Position numbers and translations under genes: made by a program. Below the pieces are notes generated by a model. It was not told the origin of the DNA, searched no databases, and was given only the letters and a program-made list of their open reading frames with translations. This document shows positions 6,892-8,618 of a DNA stretch of 8,618 nt, in pieces. This DNA is from Bacillota bacterium (GTDB taxonomy: Bacteria; Bacillota; Syntrophomonadia; Syntrophomonadales; Syntrophomonadaceae): contig JAGFXV010000136.1 in NCBI GenBank assembly GCA_017861475.1, positions 1 to 8,618 on the forward strand, read 5' to 3'. Numbering within the stretch: the first letter of the stretch is position 1; every line of letters starts with the position of its first letter.

Positions 6892-8618
6892 TTGGAAATT
6901 ATTACTTCACATAACGCGCTTGACTTTGACGGCCTTGCCAGTATGGCGGCTGCAGCAAAATTATATCCGGGAGCAGTACGGGTATTTTCAGGTACCGTAA
7001 ATAAAAGTGTAAAAAAATTTATGGCGCTTTATAAAGACTTGTTAAACATAAAAACAGCCAAAGAGATCCAACTGTCTTCTGTAGACCTTTTAGTGCTGGT
7101 TGATACGGCCAATCCCAAACGTCTGGCTCAGCTGGAGATGGTACTGGCAAATGTGGATCTGGATGTGCATATTTATGACCACCACACTCCGCTTGAAGGC
7201 GATTTGAGCGGCAGTTTGGTTGAATATCATCCTACCGGTGCTGCTACGACTATTTTGGTGGAAAAAATTATTGAACAGGATATCCCCATCAGTCCCTTTG
7301 ACGCCACCATATTTGCCTTGGGAATTTATGATGATACTGGAAGTTTGCTGTTCCCTTCCACAACTGCACGTGATGCCAATGCGGTTGCCTATCTATTGAG
7401 TCGGGGAGCCAATCTGAGCGTCGTCAGTAATTTTATGGGACAGTCTTTTTCCGAAGAACAAAGAAGCATGCTGTACAATTTGATCGAATCATGTACACAT
7501 TACATGATCAAAGATCTGGATATTGTGATCGCTGTTTTTGAGGGTGACAGGTTTATACCCGGACTTGATCTGGTGACATTTCGTTTATTTGAAATGGAAA
7601 ACTGTGAAGCAGCTTTTGTGGTTGTCAAAATGGAGGGCAAAGTCAATGTGATAGGCAGAAGCCGCAGTCACAACATAAGGGTCAATGAAGCGCTACGATC
7701 GCTGGGAGGGCGGGGGCACGACAAAGCAGCTTCGGCTGTTATAAAGAATAAAAGTTGCGATGAGGTTAAAGAAACGATTCTGGATAATCTCAAGGTATTG
7801 GTCAATCCTTCCCTGGTTGCAGCAGACATTATGTCCAGTCCGGTTAAAACGCTGCGTTCCGGGATCAGTATGGAGGAAGCCGGACATATCATGCTTCGAT
7901 ACGGACATACCGGAATGCCGGTCGTGGAGCATGGCACAATGATTGGAATGATATCCAGGCGTGATGTCGACAAAGCCAATATTCATGATCTTGGCCACGC
8001 GCCGGTCAAGGGATTTATGACCGCAGAAGTGCTCTCTGTTACAGCCAGTACTACTGTCAGCGATGTTCAAAAGCTGATGGTGGAACATGATATCGGCAGG
8101 CTGCCGGTAATTGAAGATGGTAAATTGATCGGCATCGTTTCCAGGACCGATATTTTAAGAACCCTCCATGGCGATGATTATCCGGAAGACCATGAGCTGC
8201 TTTATTCATATTCGGAAGGGTGTTGGGAAAACTGTGCTGCGCAAATGGAAAAGCAACTGCCGCAGCAGATTTTGTCCTTTCTGCGTCTGGCCGGGGAAAT
8301 TGGGGCTGAGCTGGATAGTATGGTTTATTGTGTAGGTGGCTTTGTAAGAGATTTATTACTGCAGGAAACCAACTTTGATGTTGATTTGGTGGTGGAAGGG
8401 GACGGAAAAGAAGTGGCTGCAGGGCTTGCCCGGCAACTGAATGCAAAATTGCGTGTTCATGAAAGGTTTGGCACGGCGGTGGTGATTTTGCCGGACGGGA
8501 GCAAAATTGACGTAGCTACGGCGCGAACTGAGTATTATGAATTTCCCGCTGCACTGCCACAGGTGGAAAAATCATCTCTAAAAGAAGACATGTACCGGCG
8601 TGACTTCACCATCAATAC
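6892..8618 (+). CDS. DHH/DHHA1 phosphoesterase - two CBS domains - tRNA nucleotidyltransferase/poly(A) polymerase fusion (3' end cut by window)
   Basis: The frame is open from a TTG at 6892 to the last base (575 full codons). The N-terminus is a DHH phosphoesterase: SHNALDFDG (H7, D11, D13), LVLVDTANP (D71), IYDHHTP (D96-H98) and GIYDDTGSL (D147-D148). A DHHA1 part with GRSRSHNIRVNEAL and GGRGHDKAAS (to about 280) follows. Two CBS repeats (about 311-362 and 371-424) read ADIMSSPVKTL...GMPVVEHGTMIGMISRRD and GFMTAEVLSV...RLPVIEDGKLIGIVSRTD. Next is the catalytic head of a class II nucleotidyltransferase: VGGFVRDLLL (GG 482-483), DVD at 496-498 (metal-binding pair), KIDVATARTEYY (D540) and RRDFTIN at the edge. 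Such fusions are known and are expected to be about 870 residues; some act as the A-adding half of a split CCA system. Start support is GGGAG at 6880-6884. Activity (A-adding, CCA-adding or poly(A)) cannot be settled from this part. Confidence 0.93.
   Translation, partial: MEIITSHNALDFDGLASMAAAAKLYPGAVRVFSGTVNKSVKKFMALYKDLLNIKTAKEIQLSSVDLLVLVDTANPKRLAQLEMVLANVDLDVHIYDHHTPLEGDLSGSLVEYHPTGAATTILVEKIIEQDIPISPFDATIFALGIYDDTGSLLFPSTTARDANAVAYLLSRGANLSVVSNFMGQSFSEEQRSMLYNLIESCTHYMIKDLDIVIAVFEGDRFIPGLDLVTFRLFEMENCEAAFVVVKMEGKVNVIGRSRSHNIRVNEALRSLGGRGHDKAASAVIKNKSCDEVKETILDNLKVLVNPSLVAADIMSSPVKTLRSGISMEEAGHIMLRYGHTGMPVVEHGTMIGMISRRDVDKANIHDLGHAPVKGFMTAEVLSVTASTTVSDVQKLMVEHDIGRLPVIEDGKLIGIVSRTDILRTLHGDDYPEDHELLYSYSEGCWENCAAQMEKQLPQQILSFLRLAGEIGAELDSMVYCVGGFVRDLLLQETNFDVDLVVEGDGKEVAAGLARQLNAKLRVHERFGTAVVILPDGSKIDVATARTEYYEFPAALPQVEKSSLKEDMYRRDFTIN

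Noticed and set aside
7668..8446. Open frames on the - strand (7668-7979, 7693-8088, 8057-8446)
   Set aside because: They lie opposite the DHH-CBS-nucleotidyltransferase gene, whose motifs are unambiguous, and their products have no recognisable domain. They are antisense shadows.

Overview
The window reads as a chromosomal housekeeping segment of a low-to-mid GC Bacillota. The queuosine genes queA and tgt are followed by yajC, secD and secF. Shine-Dalgarno sequences are strong, two or more genes start at TTG or GTG, and a long DHH-CBS-CBS-nucleotidyltransferase fusion lies downstream. This order, with an HD-domain gene inserted between yajC and secD, fits Negativicutes (Sporomusaceae-like) or related anaerobic Clostridia. 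That placement is inferred from gene order and protein flavour, not from a marker gene.

Positions 2-5078, + strand, look like one operon. It holds queA (5' end cut by the window), tgt, yajC, an HD-domain phosphohydrolase of unknown substrate, secD and secF. QueA and Tgt act on the tRNA wobble base (queuosine synthesis). YajC, SecD and SecF form the accessory complex of the Sec translocon. secD is visibly broken: its two halves lie in different frames, and about 75 residues of the periplasmic P1 domain and the segment leading to the second membrane span are absent at 3621-3641. Either the strain carries a disrupted secD or the sequence has a local assembly or collapse error.

Positions 5079-6285 hold two stem-loops downstream of secF. 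The second is a perfect bidirectional terminator shared with a convergent cation diffusion facilitator gene on the - strand. The metal transporter has a recognisable promoter and a leader of roughly 110 nt. The leader contains a series of short hairpins ending in a terminator-like stem with a U-rich tail, which suggests control by attenuation or a riboswitch. The transporter also ends in a Cys/His-rich tail.

Positions 6286-8618, + strand, hold a small LapA-domain membrane protein with its own terminator. An extended -10 promoter follows, and then a large protein that runs off the window. It joins a DHH/DHHA1 phosphoesterase, two CBS domains and the catalytic head of a class II tRNA nucleotidyltransferase/poly(A) polymerase. 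It is the longest gene here and remains open to the last base.

No tRNA, rRNA, CRISPR array, insertion sequence or phage gene was seen. The most informative anomalies are the secD lesion, the structured transporter leader and the unassigned HD protein in the Sec operon.
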